DNA of 64,000 bases, from NCBI RefSeq assembly GCF_900176485.1, contig NZ_FWYD01000010.1, positions 45,231 through 109,230 on the forward strand, read 5' to 3'. The stretch's first letter is position 1. Each line of letters opens with the position of its first letter. Below, piece after piece: positions 48,497 to 58,939 of the stretch. This DNA comes from Primorskyibacter flagellatus (GTDB lineage: Bacteria > Pseudomonadota > Alphaproteobacteria > Rhodobacterales > Rhodobacteraceae). A program made the position numbers and the translations under genes. The notes under the pieces are model-generated. The model was not told the origin of the DNA and searched no databases. It saw only the letters and a list, made by a program, of their open reading frames with translations.

Positions 48497-50344
48497 ATGG
48501 CTTCACCGGTGAAGAGCGTCGGAAAAACGCTGGTCTGGATCCTGATGGGTCTGCTGATCGTCGGCCTCATGGGCTTTGGCGCGATCAATTTCAGCGGCAC
48601 CGTGCGATCGGTCGGCTCTGTCGGTGACAAGGAAATCGACGTCAACACCTATGCGCGCGCGCTGCAAAACGAAATCCGCGCGATTGAGGCTGAACGCGGC
48701 TCTGCCTTGACCTTTGCCGATGCCCAGGCGGCGGGTGTGGACCGCGCCGTGCTGTCACGACTGGTAACAGAACGCGCGCTGGACGCCGAAACGTCGCGGC
48801 TTGGCATTTCTGTCAGCGACGAAATCGTGGCGCGGCAATTGCGCGAGATTTCAGCGTTTCAGGGTGCTGATGGCAGTTTTGACCGCGAAGCCTACCGCTT
48901 TGCCATTCAGAATGCCGGGCTGACAGAGGCGCAGTTCGAAGAACAACTGCGCGATGAGACCGCCCGCACCATGCTGCAAGCCGCGGTGCTGTCCGGCAAC
49001 ACGATCCCTGACGCCTATGCCGACGCGATTGTCGCCTATGCCGGCGAGACCCGTGATTTTACTTGGGCGCCGGTCGATCCTGCGCTGCTGGCCACCGATC
49101 TGCCAGACCCGTCCGAGGAGGAGCTGAAGACCTGGTATGACGAGAATATCGCGCTTTACACCGAAGCTGCAGCCAAGGCGATCACCTATGCTTGGCTCAC
49201 GCCCGAAATGATCATCGACAGCGTCGAGGTGTCCGAAGACGATCTGCGCGCCTCCTATGAGCGTCGCGATGCGGAATTCAACCAGCCAGAACGTCGCCTG
49301 ACCGAGCGTCTGGTCTTTGCCGATGACGCCGCCGCACAAGCCGCGCGCGACAGTCTGGATGCGGGCACCACGCAATTCGAAACACTGGTAGAGAACCGGG
49401 GCCTGGCACTGGCCGATGTCGATATGGGCGATGTGGCCCAGAACGAACTGGGCACTGCTGGCGAGGCCGTATTCGGCGCTGAGGTTGGCGATATCGTCGG
49501 CCCCTTCGCCTCCAACCTTGGTCCGGCCCTGTTTCGTGTGAACGGCGTTCTGCCCGCGCAGGTGACCTCTTTTGAGGATGCACAAGCCGCATTGCGCGAC
49601 GATCTTGCGCTGGACAATGCCCGCCGTGCGATCGAAGCTCAAATGCAGGATCTGGATGACCGACTGGCTGGCGGCGAAACGCTGGAACAGATCGCAGAGG
49701 CGACCGATATGCAGCTTGGCCAAGTCGAGTGGCGCGGACAGGCCGAGGATGAAATCACCGGATACGAAGCGTTCCGCAGCGCCGCGACCGCGCTCAGCGC
49801 CGACGACTTCCCGGAAATGGACCTGCTGGGCGATGGCGGCATTTACGCCATGCGGCTTGATTCCGAGATTGCAGCGCAGGCCCAGCCGTTTGACGAGGTC
49901 CGAGATCAGGTTGCAGAAGATTGGCTAACGCAAACCCGGACGGAAACGCTGGCCGCAAAAGCCGACGAGATGGCCGGACAATTGGCCGGGGACAGCACTT
50001 TTGAGACCCTCGGGCTTGACCCCAGATCCGAGGCTGGCGCGACACGCGGCGATTTTGCAGGCGGTGTGCCGCCAGAGGTACTGCTGGCGGTGTTCGACAT
50101 GGCACCGGGCGAGGCGCGCGCCGTGACGGCATCGAACAACGTGCTGCTGGTGCGTCTGGACCAAATCTCGGCCGCCGATAGCGACAGCGCCGATGCGCAG
50201 GAACTGGTGACAACGTTGCGCGAGCAGGCCGGGGCGTCAATCTCGCAGGATCTGTTCCGCGCCATGGCGACGGACATCCAGTCGCGCATCGGGCTGGAAC
50301 TGAACCAGCAAGCGATCAACGCGGTTCACGCGCAATTCCAGTAA
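48497..50344 (+). CDS. PpiD/SurA-like membrane-anchored peptidyl-prolyl isomerase
   Basis: The 615-residue protein has an N-terminal membrane anchor (about residues 10-31). The SurA-N-type helical domain follows (AGVDRAVLSRLVTERALDAETSRLG), then two parvulin-like regions (FADDAAAQAARDSLDAG and a C-terminal half) and a helical tail. PpiD-type proteins fold outer-membrane and periplasmic proteins. It has the usual 600-residue length. It lies just upstream of trpE, 9 bp away, and may share its transcript. Confidence 0.87.
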   Translation: MASPVKSVGKTLVWILMGLLIVGLMGFGAINFSGTVRSVGSVGDKEIDVNTYARALQNEIRAIEAERGSALTFADAQAAGVDRAVLSRLVTERALDAETSRLGISVSDEIVARQLREISAFQGADGSFDREAYRFAIQNAGLTEAQFEEQLRDETARTMLQAAVLSGNTIPDAYADAIVAYAGETRDFTWAPVDPALLATDLPDPSEEELKTWYDENIALYTEAAAKAITYAWLTPEMIIDSVEVSEDDLRASYERRDAEFNQPERRLTERLVFADDAAAQAARDSLDAGTTQFETLVENRGLALADVDMGDVAQNELGTAGEAVFGAEVGDIVGPFASNLGPALFRVNGVLPAQVTSFEDAQAALRDDLALDNARRAIEAQMQDLDDRLAGGETLEQIAEATDMQLGQVEWRGQAEDEITGYEAFRSAATALSADDFPEMDLLGDGGIYAMRLDSEIAAQAQPFDEVRDQVAEDWLTQTRTETLAAKADEMAGQLAGDSTFETLGLDPRSEAGATRGDFAGGVPPEVLLAVFDMAPGEARAVTASNNVLLVRLDQISAADSDSADAQELVTTLREQAGASISQDLFRAMATDIQSRIGLELNQQAINAVHAQFQ

Positions 50345-50353
50345 GGTTCGAGA

Positions 50354-51868
50354 ATGGTGCAACTGACCCCCGACTTTGAAACTTTTGCCCGCGCCTATGA
50401 TGCCGGGCAAAACCAGATTGTGCATGCCCGTCTGGCGGCTGATCTGGACACACCTGTGTCGCTGATGCTGAAGCTGACAGGCGCGGCGCGGGACGCGTTC
50501 ATGCTGGAATCGGTGACTGGCGGCGAGGTGCGCGGCCGCTATTCGATGATCGGCATGAAACCTGACCTGATCTGGCGCTGCGACGGCGAACACAGCAGCA
50601 TCAACCGGCAAGCGCGCTTCGACCGCGAGAGCTTTACCCCGCTGGACGGCCATCCGCTGGACACGCTGCGCGCGCTGATCGCCGAAAGCCGGATAGACCT
50701 GCCCACCGATTTGCCACAGGCAGCGGCCGGACTGTTCGGCTATCTCGGGTACGATATGATCCGGCTGGTCGAGCATTTGCCGAACGTCAATCCCGACACG
50801 CTGGGCCTGCCTGATGCTCTGCTGATGCGTCCCTCTGTCGTTGCGGTTCTGGATGGCGTCAAGGGCGAGGTCACGGTCGTGGCCCCCGCCTGGACCCGTG
50901 AAGGCCTGTCGGCACGCGCGGCTTATGCGCAGGCCGCAGAGCGCGTGATGGACGCGGTGCGCGATCTGGAACGTGCCATGCCGCAGGCCAGCCGCGATCT
51001 TGGCGAGGCTGGGCAGACGGCCGATCCGGTGTCGAATTTCACCAAGGATGCCTATAAGGCCGCAGTCGAAAAGGCCAAGGATTACATCCGCGCAGGCGAT
51101 ATTTTTCAGGTCGTGCCCGCGCAACGCTGGACGCAGGATTTCCCGCTTCCGCCCTTCTCGCTTTACCGGTCGCTGCGTCGCACGAATCCGTCGCCCTTCA
51201 TGTTCTATTTCAACTTCGGCGATTTTCAGGTGATCGGCGCGTCGCCGGAAATCCTTGTGCGGGTCTTTGGTCGGGAAGTGACAATCCGCCCGATTGCAGG
51301 CACGCGCAAACGCGGTGCCACCCCCGCCGAGGACAAGGCGCTGGAGGCCGATCTGCTGGCGGACAAAAAAGAACTGGCCGAGCATCTGATGCTGCTTGAT
51401 CTGGGCCGCAACGATACCGGCCGCGTGTCGAAGATCGGCACCGTGACCCCCACCGAAAAATTCATCATCGAACGCTACAGCCACGTCATGCATATCGTCT
51501 CGAACGTGGTGGGAGAGTTGGACGACGATCACGACGCGCTGTCGGCCCTGTTGGCGGGGCTGCCTGCGGGCACCGTGTCCGGCGCGCCGAAAGTGCGCGC
51601 GATGGAGATCATCGACGAGTTGGAGCCGGAAAAACGCGGTGTCTACGGCGGTGGTGTCGGCTATTTCAGCGCGGGCGGCGACATGGATATGTGCATCGCC
51701 CTGCGCACGGCCGTGGTGAAGGACGAAAAGCTGTATATCCAGGCCGGCGGCGGCGTGGTCTATGACAGCGACCCGGAAGCCGAGTATCAGGAGACGGTAC
51801 ATAAATCCAACGCCATTCGCATGGCCGCGGAAGATGCCGCGCGCTTTACCGGGTCCGGCAACCTCTGA
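50354..51868 (+). CDS. trpE: Anthranilate synthase component I
   Basis: The 504-residue enzyme makes anthranilate from chorismate with ammonia or TrpG glutamine. The chorismate-binding part has RPIAGTRKRGATPAEDKALEA, HLMLLDLGRNDTGRV and GAPKVRAMEIIDELE, and the N-terminal LESVTGGEVRGRYSMIGM carries the tryptophan feedback site. It lies directly after the PpiD-like gene; the rest of the operon (trpG, trpD, ung, trpC) starts 2.4 kb away beyond the pseudo-deacetylase gene. Confidence 0.95.
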   Translation: MVQLTPDFETFARAYDAGQNQIVHARLAADLDTPVSLMLKLTGAARDAFMLESVTGGEVRGRYSMIGMKPDLIWRCDGEHSSINRQARFDRESFTPLDGHPLDTLRALIAESRIDLPTDLPQAAAGLFGYLGYDMIRLVEHLPNVNPDTLGLPDALLMRPSVVAVLDGVKGEVTVVAPAWTREGLSARAAYAQAAERVMDAVRDLERAMPQASRDLGEAGQTADPVSNFTKDAYKAAVEKAKDYIRAGDIFQVVPAQRWTQDFPLPPFSLYRSLRRTNPSPFMFYFNFGDFQVIGASPEILVRVFGREVTIRPIAGTRKRGATPAEDKALEADLLADKKELAEHLMLLDLGRNDTGRVSKIGTVTPTEKFIIERYSHVMHIVSNVVGELDDDHDALSALLAGLPAGTVSGAPKVRAMEIIDELEPEKRGVYGGGVGYFSAGGDMDMCIALRTAVVKDEKLYIQAGGGVVYDSDPEAEYQETVHKSNAIRMAAEDAARFTGSGNL

Positions 51869-51920
51869 TCCGATAGATAGGCCCATTCGGCCAAGGATTG
51901 CGCCACCTACGGCGTCGCCC

Positions 51921-51953
51921 GAAGGCCCGGTCAGCAGAGCTGACCGGGCCTTC
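51921..51953. other. Perfect 15-bp palindrome after trpE
   Basis: GAAGGCCCGGTCAGC (51921-51935) and GCTGACCGGGCCTTC (51939-51953) pair perfectly around AGA. It lies between trpE and the convergent deacetylase-like gene, so it may serve both as a bidirectional terminator. No T-run follows on either strand, which is atypical. Confidence 0.75.
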
Positions 51954-52032
51954 CAGTGTTGCGCATGAAGGGACGGGGAAAGCGCTGTCTTGGTGGAAAG
52001 CCGCGCAAAAAATCGTCATTGGCGACGATGTG

Positions 52033-54111
52033 TCAGTCCGCCGTCTGCAACAGAAAAGACGAAATCGGTACGATGTCGACGGCATCCTTGGTCTGGTCCT
52101 GCATCCCCCAGAGCATCAGCGATGCCAGCGTTTCCGCACGCAGGCGACCAAGCAGAATGATCGGCTGTTCCCGGCCTGCGCGCGAGGTTGCCCGCGTCGT
52201 CGCCTGATCGAGGAACCTTCGGATCACGGTCTGGCCCTGTCCCTGCCCGTCAAGATCCCGAAACGCTGTTGCGGCGGGCACGCCCTGTTGCGCGGCGAGC
52301 GTTTGCGCAGAGTTCTGACCATTGGGCCGCATGACCAGCCCGTGACCGCTTTGCCGGACTGTCTGCGTCACCTGATCAGAAATTGCCCGCGCCCCCTGAA
52401 GGCCGGCCTGATCGCCCTCAAGCACGGCCACCACTTCCGGGAGATCATTCAACAGCGCGTCCAGGGCGTCCTCTGCCGCATTGCCGCCAGCCTCTTGCGG
52501 CAGATCGGCAAGTGCCATGACCTCGTAGCCCTTTTCTCGGTAAAGCGTCATCCGCTGCCGCGCATCGGGGCTGGCGGCATCAAGTGCAAAGGTCACCGCA
52601 AAGGGAAAGCCGTCAATGGCGTCCGGCCCAAGCGGGCCTGTTCCATCATCGATCAGGATCACCGACAACAACGGCTTTTCGCCCGCAGGCTGGAAGGGAG
52701 CGCCGAAACGTTCAAGCGGCGACAGTTCCGCCAGAGCCACCGCGTTGCCGGGAAACTCTGCGCTTGCGTCGGGCGCAGTGGTTCGGACTGGCTGACTGCC
52801 AATCACGGGGGTGCTCTCAGCAATCATTTCCTCTGGAGGTGCCATGCTCGGCTCATCAGCACCCAGGTTCACATTTGCCTCAGCGCCGGTGTCTGCGCTG
52901 GCCTCATCGCGATCTGCATCGGCTGGCTCTGGCCCCTCGTCTTGCTGTGCGTCCGACATCGTGATTGCCGGCGGTTCATCCGATGGGCCGCTGTCAGCCG
53001 TCGGGGTCGCTTCGACAGAGTCCATGTCGTCCGCTTCGTCAGACCCCGCATCCGCACCATCGTCGGAACCAGGCCCAACATCGCCACCGCCACCAGTTGC
53101 CGGCGCTACAGTGTCAGCAGTGCTCTCGCGGTCTGCGGGCTGTTCGTTGCCATCATCGGGAACAGATCGAGCAGTCTCTCCTTCGGCAGTAACAATGTCT
53201 GATGATTGTCTTTTTTCTGCGCCAGCGACTTCCGGCGTGTCCGTCAGGACGGGCGCATCCGCAGGCTCTTCAGCTTCGGACCGGGAGCCATCGGTTGCAT
53301 CCCTCGCACCAGACATGTCACGACCAGCCGGCGCATCATCGGCTCTATCCCGCGCCAACCCAGGATCGTTCTGAATCACGAACGGTGCCGGGGCAGATGG
53401 CTCGGAAAGGCCGCTGACCGTGGCTGCCCGGGGCGTGTCGATTGCCGTCGGCGGCGTGGTATCCTCGGCCGTAGGTGGCGCGGGCTGGGCTGGCGCGTCA
53501 AACATCGCGACACCGGCGTCCGGGCGCCAGGGTTGTGGCACCGGTCCACCGCTGACCGCCTCTGCCCGCATGCTTTGGACGAACACGTCATCATCAGGCG
53601 CGTCATCAGGCGGGGTAAGACCGTTCAGGCGTTCCTCCACCGGTGGTGCCGGAGGATCCGCGGGTTCGGTGGATACCGTCAGGCGCGTCTCTGCCTCAGG
53701 TGTCGCGGGCGCGCCCGATGGCTCCACGGCGACCGGGGCCGGCGTTTCGGACTGCACTGTCACAGCACCGCTTGATACCCCGGCATCAGGCGCGGTCATC
53801 GCATTCGCGCCCATATCCGGCGAAGGCGCCGCCACCGGCGTCGTGTCGGCATCGGCAAGCCGCGCCAGATCATCCGGCACCGGCGCAGTGATCCGGGGGG
53901 CTTCTCCGGCCGGGCCACTTGTCTCTGACGCAGGGCGCGTGGCGGCACGGTCGTCGCGGACATCGTCAAAGGCGGACCCGGCAGGGACCTCGACGGCGAC
54001 AACCTCTGGGCGTTGCGATTGCGGCATTCCGACAGCCAACGACAAGACGCCTGCCCCGGCGACGGCGGTCACGGTGCCAAACACTGCTCCGGAGAGAAAA
54101 CCCTTTGCCAC
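52033..54111 (-). CDS. Divergent polysaccharide-deacetylase-like (YibQ) protein with long acidic linker
   Basis: This 692-residue protein has three parts. The first is an N-terminal membrane anchor (residues 5-28). Then comes a very long Asp/Ala/Pro/Glu-rich low-complexity region (about 35-477), then a C-terminal YibQ/DUF610-type domain (about 478-692, LLSVILIDDGTGPLG, LYREKGYEVMALADLP). The start is GTG at 54111 after GAGAGGG. The His-Leu-Pro-Met-Glu and Asn-His metal motifs I know from the family are not evident here, so it may be inactive. It is convergent to trpE. Confidence 0.75.
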   Translation of the reverse strand: MAKGFLSGAVFGTVTAVAGAGVLSLAVGMPQSQRPEVVAVEVPAGSAFDDVRDDRAATRPASETSGPAGEAPRITAPVPDDLARLADADTTPVAAPSPDMGANAMTAPDAGVSSGAVTVQSETPAPVAVEPSGAPATPEAETRLTVSTEPADPPAPPVEERLNGLTPPDDAPDDDVFVQSMRAEAVSGGPVPQPWRPDAGVAMFDAPAQPAPPTAEDTTPPTAIDTPRAATVSGLSEPSAPAPFVIQNDPGLARDRADDAPAGRDMSGARDATDGSRSEAEEPADAPVLTDTPEVAGAEKRQSSDIVTAEGETARSVPDDGNEQPADRESTADTVAPATGGGGDVGPGSDDGADAGSDEADDMDSVEATPTADSGPSDEPPAITMSDAQQDEGPEPADADRDEASADTGAEANVNLGADEPSMAPPEEMIAESTPVIGSQPVRTTAPDASAEFPGNAVALAELSPLERFGAPFQPAGEKPLLSVILIDDGTGPLGPDAIDGFPFAVTFALDAASPDARQRMTLYREKGYEVMALADLPQEAGGNAAEDALDALLNDLPEVVAVLEGDQAGLQGARAISDQVTQTVRQSGHGLVMRPNGQNSAQTLAAQQGVPAATAFRDLDGQGQGQTVIRRFLDQATTRATSRAGREQPIILLGRLRAETLASLMLWGMQDQTKDAVDIVPISSFLLQTAD

Positions 54112-54248
54112 TTTACTGCCCTCTCGTTGTCCTTCATGGCCGCACATGTGCCTGCGACGTGCCAAGCCCTTGACGCTGCCTGCCAAGCCAGAGCATGTAT
54201 ACCGCGACCAAGGCCCCGGCCACCAGCCCCAGACAGGGAAATCGACCC

Positions 54249-54830
54249 ATGCTGATGCTCATCGATAACTACGACAGCTTCACTTATAACCTCGTCCACT
54301 ATCTGGGCGAATTGGGCGCGGATGTGAAGGTCTGGCGCAACGACGCGCTGGATGTGCAGCAGGCCATGGCGCTGAAACCGGCCGGCATCCTGCTGTCTCC
54401 CGGCCCCGGAACACCTGATCAGGCGGGGATCTGCTTGTCGATGGTGCTGGCGGCGGCGGAAACCCGCACACCTTTGATGGGGGTTTGCCTTGGCCACCAA
54501 TCCATCGGGCAGGCGTTTGGCGGTCAGGTCGTGCGCTGCCACGAGATCGTGCATGGCAAGATGGGTGCAATGCAACATGCGGGCAAGGGCGTGTTCGCGG
54601 GCCTGCCCTCGCCCTTTGACGCCACGCGTTATCATTCGCTGGTGGTGGATCGGGACACGTTGCCCGACGCGTTGGAAATCACGGCAGAGCTGGAGGATGG
54701 CACCATCATGGGCCTGCAACACAAGACCCTGCCAATCCACGGCGTGCAATTCCACCCGGAATCGATCGCATCCGAACATGGCCACGCCCTGCTGCAAAAC
54801 TTCGTGAAGGAAATGAAGGTGCCCGCATGA
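54249..54830 (+). CDS. trpG: Anthranilate synthase component II (glutamine amidotransferase)
   Basis: The 193-residue class I amidotransferase feeds ammonia to TrpE. The nucleophile loop is [15 protein letters not shown] (Cys) and the C-terminal His-Glu pair is [15 protein letters not shown]. The start at 54249 follows AGGGAA; an ATG at 54255 is possible. Its stop overlaps trpD by 4 bp (ATGA). It begins the trpGD-ung-C-moaC-moeA operon. Confidence 0.95.
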   Translation: MLMLIDNYDSFTYNLVHYLGELGADVKVWRNDALDVQQAMALKPAGILLSPGPGTPDQAGICLSMVLAAAETRTPLMGVCLGHQSIGQAFGGQVVRCHEIVHGKMGAMQHAGKGVFAGLPSPFDATRYHSLVVDRDTLPDALEITAELEDGTIMGLQHKTLPIHGVQFHPESIASEHGHALLQNFVKEMKVPA

Positions 54831-55846
54831 GTGATGCGCTCAAGCCCCTGATCGGGGCCGCCCCGGATCGCGCCCTGACCGCCGCAGAGGCGCATCAGGC
54901 CTTCGAGATCCTGTTCGAGGGCGAAGCCACCCCGGCCCAGATCGGCGGGCTGCTGATGGCCCTGCGCACACGCGGCGAAACGGTCGAGGAATATGCCGCC
55001 GCCGCCGCCGTCATGCGCGCCAAATGCCACAAGGTTCGTGCGCCCGAAGGGGCAATAGACATCGTCGGCACCGGGGGCGACGGCAAGGGCACGCTGAACA
55101 TATCGACCGCGACGGCCTTTGTTGTGGCCGGTGCCGGTGTCGTGGTCGCCAAGCATGGCAACCGCAACCTGTCGTCGAAATCGGGCGCGGCGGACGCGTT
55201 GGGCCAGATGGGCATCAACGTGATGATCGGCGTGGAAACGGTTGAAAAAGCTCTGAAAGAAGCGGGCATCTGCTTTATGATGGCACCCATGCATCACCCC
55301 GCCATGGCCCATGTCGGCCCTGTCCGGGCCGAGCTTGGCACCCGCACGATGTTCAACATTCTCGGGCCGCTGACCAACCCGGCAGGCGTGAAACGCCAGT
55401 TGACCGGGGCTTTCACCCGCGATCTGATCCGCCCGATGGCGGAGACGCTGGGCAAGCTGGGGTCCGAACGCGCCTGGCTGGTGCATGGCTCTGACGGGAC
55501 GGACGAGCTGACCATCGCCGGCGTCAGTTGGGTGGCCGCGCTGGAAGAAGACGGCACGATCCGCGAATCGGAACTGCATCCCGAGGATGCGGGCCTGCCC
55601 GTGCATCCGTTCGAGGACATCATCGGTGGCACACCCGAAGAAAACGGCGCGGCCTTCCGCGCGCTGCTGGACGGTGCGCCCTCGGGCTACCGCGACGCGG
55701 TGCTGCTGAACGCGGCGGGTGCGCTGGTCGTGGCTGGCAAGGCGAACGACCTGCGCGAAGGCGTGGCCATGGCCTGCGAGAGTATCGACAGCGGTGCCGC
55801 GAAAGCCCGGATCGAGGCGCTGGCCCGCATCACCCAAGCCGCGTGA
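54827..55846 (+). CDS. trpD: Anthranilate phosphoribosyltransferase
   Basis: The 339-residue enzyme links anthranilate to phosphoribosyl pyrophosphate. The PRPP-binding segment [23 protein letters not shown], the [17 protein letters not shown] loop and the [20 protein letters not shown] segment are typical. Its ATG overlaps trpG and its stop overlaps ung by one base. Confidence 0.95.
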   Translation: MSDALKPLIGAAPDRALTAAEAHQAFEILFEGEATPAQIGGLLMALRTRGETVEEYAAAAAVMRAKCHKVRAPEGAIDIVGTGGDGKGTLNISTATAFVVAGAGVVVAKHGNRNLSSKSGAADALGQMGINVMIGVETVEKALKEAGICFMMAPMHHPAMAHVGPVRAELGTRTMFNILGPLTNPAGVKRQLTGAFTRDLIRPMAETLGKLGSERAWLVHGSDGTDELTIAGVSWVAALEEDGTIRESELHPEDAGLPVHPFEDIIGGTPEENGAAFRALLDGAPSGYRDAVLLNAAGALVVAGKANDLREGVAMACESIDSGAAKARIEALARITQAA

Positions 55847-56496
55847 TGGCTTTGACGGTGCCAGAGGCATGGGCGCATCTGCCCTTCTTCGCCGACACCC
55901 TGCCTGGGATCGTCACCAGGCTGGAGGCCGAAACCCGCCCGATTTATCCGCCGGATCAGCAGGTTTTCCGGGCGTTGGACCTATGCTCGCCGGACAACAC
56001 CAAGGTGGTCATCCTCGGACAGGATCCCTATCACACCAACGGCAAGGCGGACGGGCTGGCCTTTTCCATCCCCGACGACTTTGGCGGACGTCTGGACAGT
56101 CTTGAAAATATTTTCAAAGAGTTGCATGACGATCTGGACCTCACACGAACACAGACCAACCTGTCAGACTGGGCCGATCAGGGCGTTCTCTTGCTCAACA
56201 CCGCGCTGACGGTGCCAGAAGGGGCGGCCAAGGGGCATGCGAAGCTTGGCTGGAACAGGTTGACCAAGGAAGTGCTGACGGCATTGTCGGACCGCCCCCG
56301 CGCCTTTCTGCTTTGGGGGGGACCGGCGCAGAAATACGCCCGGCATATTGAAGGCCCCGACCATCTTATCCTCAGCAGCGCCCATCCTTCGCCATTGTCT
56401 GCTTACCGCGGCTTTTTCGGCTCGCGCCCCTTTTCCCAAGTCAACGACTGGCTTAAGGCAAGGGGCGAGACACAGATCAATTGGACGACGCCATGA
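55846..56496 (+). CDS. ung: Uracil-DNA glycosylase, family 1
   Basis: The 216-residue enzyme removes uracil from DNA. Catalytic motifs are [17 protein letters not shown] (Asp and Tyr) and [17 protein letters not shown] (His). The start codon at 55846 shares one base with the trpD stop (TGATG), and its stop overlaps trpC in ATGA, so it is embedded in the tryptophan operon. Length is slightly short but normal. ung between trpD and trpC is unusual outside this lineage. Confidence 0.93.
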   Translation: MALTVPEAWAHLPFFADTLPGIVTRLEAETRPIYPPDQQVFRALDLCSPDNTKVVILGQDPYHTNGKADGLAFSIPDDFGGRLDSLENIFKELHDDLDLTRTQTNLSDWADQGVLLLNTALTVPEGAAKGHAKLGWNRLTKEVLTALSDRPRAFLLWGGPAQKYARHIEGPDHLILSSAHPSPLSAYRGFFGSRPFSQVNDWLKARGETQINWTTP

Positions 56497-57296
56497 CCCT
56501 GACAATCCTCGACAAGATCAAAGCCTACAAGCTGGAGGAAGTCGCCGCCGACAAGGCTGCCACGCCGCTTGGCGCGGTCGAGGACGCCGCCCGCGCAGCA
56601 CCGTCCGTGCGCCCGTTTGCCGAGGCGCTGCGCACGGCGGCCGCGACAGGCTATGGCCTGATCGCCGAGGTCAAGAAAGCCTCGCCCTCCAAGGGGTTGA
56701 TCCGGGAGGACTTCCACCCCGCCACGCTGGCCCGCGCCTATGAGGATGGCGGTGCCACTTGTCTGTCCGTCCTGACTGACACACCCAGCTTTCAAGGTGC
56801 CAAGACTTTCCTGACCGAGGCCCGCAGCGCCACGTCGCTGCCCGCGCTGCGCAAGGATTTCATGTATGACACCTATCAGGTCGCCGAGGCCCGCGCGCTG
56901 CACGCCGATTGCATCCTGATCATCATGGCCAGCGTCTCCGACGCGCAAGCAGCAGAACTCGAGGACGCGGCGCATCGCTGGGGCATGGATGCGCTGATCG
57001 AGGTGCATGACGGGCCGGAACTGGACCGCGCGCTACGGCTGAAATCGGCGCTGATCGGGGTGAACAACCGCAACCTCAAGACCTTCGAGACCTCGCTGGA
57101 CACCACGCGCACGCTTTCCAAACGCGTGCCGCACAATCGCCTGTTGATCTCTGAATCCGGTCTGAACACGCGCGACGATCTGGCCGATATGGCCTCCTAC
57201 GGGGCCCGCACCTTCCTGATCGGCGAAAGCCTGATGCGGCAGGCGGATGTGGCGACCGCGACCCGGCAGCTTCTGTCAGATCCGGTATCGGCATGA
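56493..57296 (+). CDS. trpC: Indole-3-glycerol phosphate synthase
   Basis: The 267-residue TIM-barrel enzyme closes the indole ring. Its features are the N-terminal [38 protein letters not shown] (catalytic Lys), [31 protein letters not shown] and a C-terminal phosphate site with [11 protein letters not shown]. It is coupled to ung and moaC through 4-bp overlaps at both ends. Confidence 0.95.
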   Translation: MTLTILDKIKAYKLEEVAADKAATPLGAVEDAARAAPSVRPFAEALRTAAATGYGLIAEVKKASPSKGLIREDFHPATLARAYEDGGATCLSVLTDTPSFQGAKTFLTEARSATSLPALRKDFMYDTYQVAEARALHADCILIIMASVSDAQAAELEDAAHRWGMDALIEVHDGPELDRALRLKSALIGVNNRNLKTFETSLDTTRTLSKRVPHNRLLISESGLNTRDDLADMASYGARTFLIGESLMRQADVATATRQLLSDPVSA

Positions 57297-57769
57297 GTGG
57301 CCTGACGCATTTCGACGCCAAGGGCGATGCCCATATGGTTGATGTCTCCGACAAGGCTGTGACGGCGCGTGTGGCCGTGGCCGAGGGCCATGTGCTGATG
57401 GCTCGCGAAACATTTGACATCATCACCGAAGGCCGCGCCAAAAAAGGCGATGTGATCGGCGTGGCCCGGCTGGCGGGCATCATGGGTGCCAAGAAAACGC
57501 CTGAACTGATCCCGCTGTGCCACCCCCTGCCCGTGACCAAGGTCGCGGTCGAGATCACGCCGGATGCGGATCTGCCCGGCCTGCGGATCGAGGCCACGGT
57601 CAAGACCACCGGCCAGACAGGGGTAGAGATGGAGGCCCTGACCGCCGTCAGCACGGCTGCGCTGACGATCTATGACATGGCCAAGGCGGTGGACAAGACA
57701 ATGCAGATCAGCGGCATCCGCGTGATGTTGAAAGATGGCGGCAAATCCGGCCGTTTTGAGGCGACATGA
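57293..57769 (+). CDS. moaC: Cyclic pyranopterin monophosphate synthase
   Basis: The 158-residue enzyme acts after MoaA to make cyclic pyranopterin monophosphate in molybdenum cofactor synthesis. The motifs [13 protein letters not shown] and [20 protein letters not shown] are complete. It overlaps trpC and moeA through ATGA on both sides. Confidence 0.95.
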   Translation: MSGLTHFDAKGDAHMVDVSDKAVTARVAVAEGHVLMARETFDIITEGRAKKGDVIGVARLAGIMGAKKTPELIPLCHPLPVTKVAVEITPDADLPGLRIEATVKTTGQTGVEMEALTAVSTAALTIYDMAKAVDKTMQISGIRVMLKDGGKSGRFEAT

Positions 57770-58932
57770 TTCCCGTTTCAGAAGCACTCGACCGGCTGTT
57801 TTCACTGACCCCTACACTGCCCGTTGAAGAGATCCCCTTGATCGAGGCGAACGGTCGGGTTTTGGCGCGCGCCGTTTCGGCGACACGCAACCAGCCGCCG
57901 TTTTCGGCCTCTGCGATGGACGGCTACGCGGTTGTCTCGGCAGCCCCCGGCGACCGCTTTACAGTGATCGGTGAAGCGGCGGCCGGGTCAAGGTATGACG
58001 GCCCGGTTGGGCCGGGCGAGGCTGTGCGTATCTTTACCGGTGCGCCCGTCCCCCAAGGTGCCACCCGCATTGTGATCCAGGAAGATGTGACGCGCGATGG
58101 CGATGTCATCACCGTCACAGAGGGTTTGGACAAGGGACCGCATATTCGCGGCGAAGGCGGTGACTTTCGTGTGGGGCAGACCATCGACGCGCCCGTTCGT
58201 CTGACGCCCGCGCTTGTCGCATTGCTGGCCTCGATGAATGTGGCGCGGGTTCCAGTGACCGGCAGGCCTGAGGTGGCTATCCTGTCCACGGGCGATGAGT
58301 TGGTGATGCCCGGCGAGATCCCCGGACCGGATCAGATTATCGCGTCCAATACGTTCGGCCTGCACGCGCTGCTGCGCGATCTGGGCGCGCAGCCCCGGCT
58401 TTTGCCGCTGGCACGCGATGATGAATCCTCCTTGCGCACCGCCTTTGATCTTGCCCAAGGCGCGGATCTGGTGGTGACAATCGGTGGTGCGTCAGTTGGT
58501 GATCACGATCTGGTTGGCAAGGTGGCGGGCGACCTGGGCATGGACCGCGCGTTTTACAAAGTGGCGATGCGGCCCGGCAAACCGCTGATGGCAGGGACAT
58601 TGAACGGCGCGATGATGATCGGACTGCCCGGCAATCCCGTCTCGGCCATGGTTTGCGGACATGTCTTCGTGGCCCCGGTGATCCGGGCCATGCTAGGCCT
58701 GCCCCGCGCGCAAGCCCTGCGCAAGCAAACCGTTCTGGCCCAATCCCAGCCCGCCAACGGCCCGCGCGAGCATTACATGCGGGCGCGGCTGACAGAAAAC
58801 GGCATTCTGCCCGACCAGCGGCAAGACAGCTCCTTGTTGTCCGTTCTGGGCCTGTCAGACGCGTTGTTGGTGCGTCCTCCGCATGATCCGGCGCGCGATG
58901 CGGGCGATCCGGTGGAGTACATTCCGCTCTGA
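57766..58932 (+). CDS. moeA: Molybdopterin molybdenumtransferase
   Basis: The 388-residue enzyme inserts molybdate into adenylated molybdopterin. It begins [21 protein letters not shown], has SAMDGYAV (domain III entry), the [13 protein letters not shown] motif and [16 protein letters not shown] in the MPT-binding domain. In related Rhodobacterales this position is followed by lexA; here the next gene is on the other strand (ornithine cyclodeaminase family), 7 bp away and convergent. Confidence 0.93.
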   Translation: MIPVSEALDRLFSLTPTLPVEEIPLIEANGRVLARAVSATRNQPPFSASAMDGYAVVSAAPGDRFTVIGEAAAGSRYDGPVGPGEAVRIFTGAPVPQGATRIVIQEDVTRDGDVITVTEGLDKGPHIRGEGGDFRVGQTIDAPVRLTPALVALLASMNVARVPVTGRPEVAILSTGDELVMPGEIPGPDQIIASNTFGLHALLRDLGAQPRLLPLARDDESSLRTAFDLAQGADLVVTIGGASVGDHDLVGKVAGDLGMDRAFYKVAMRPGKPLMAGTLNGAMMIGLPGNPVSAMVCGHVFVAPVIRAMLGLPRAQALRKQTVLAQSQPANGPREHYMRARLTENGILPDQRQDSSLLSVLGLSDALLVRPPHDPARDAGDPVEYIPL

Positions 58933-58939
58933 TCCGGCC

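Noticed and set aside
50237..51886. 549-codon open frame antisense to trpE
   Set aside because: trpE motifs are intact on the sense strand and the antisense translation has no recognisable domain.
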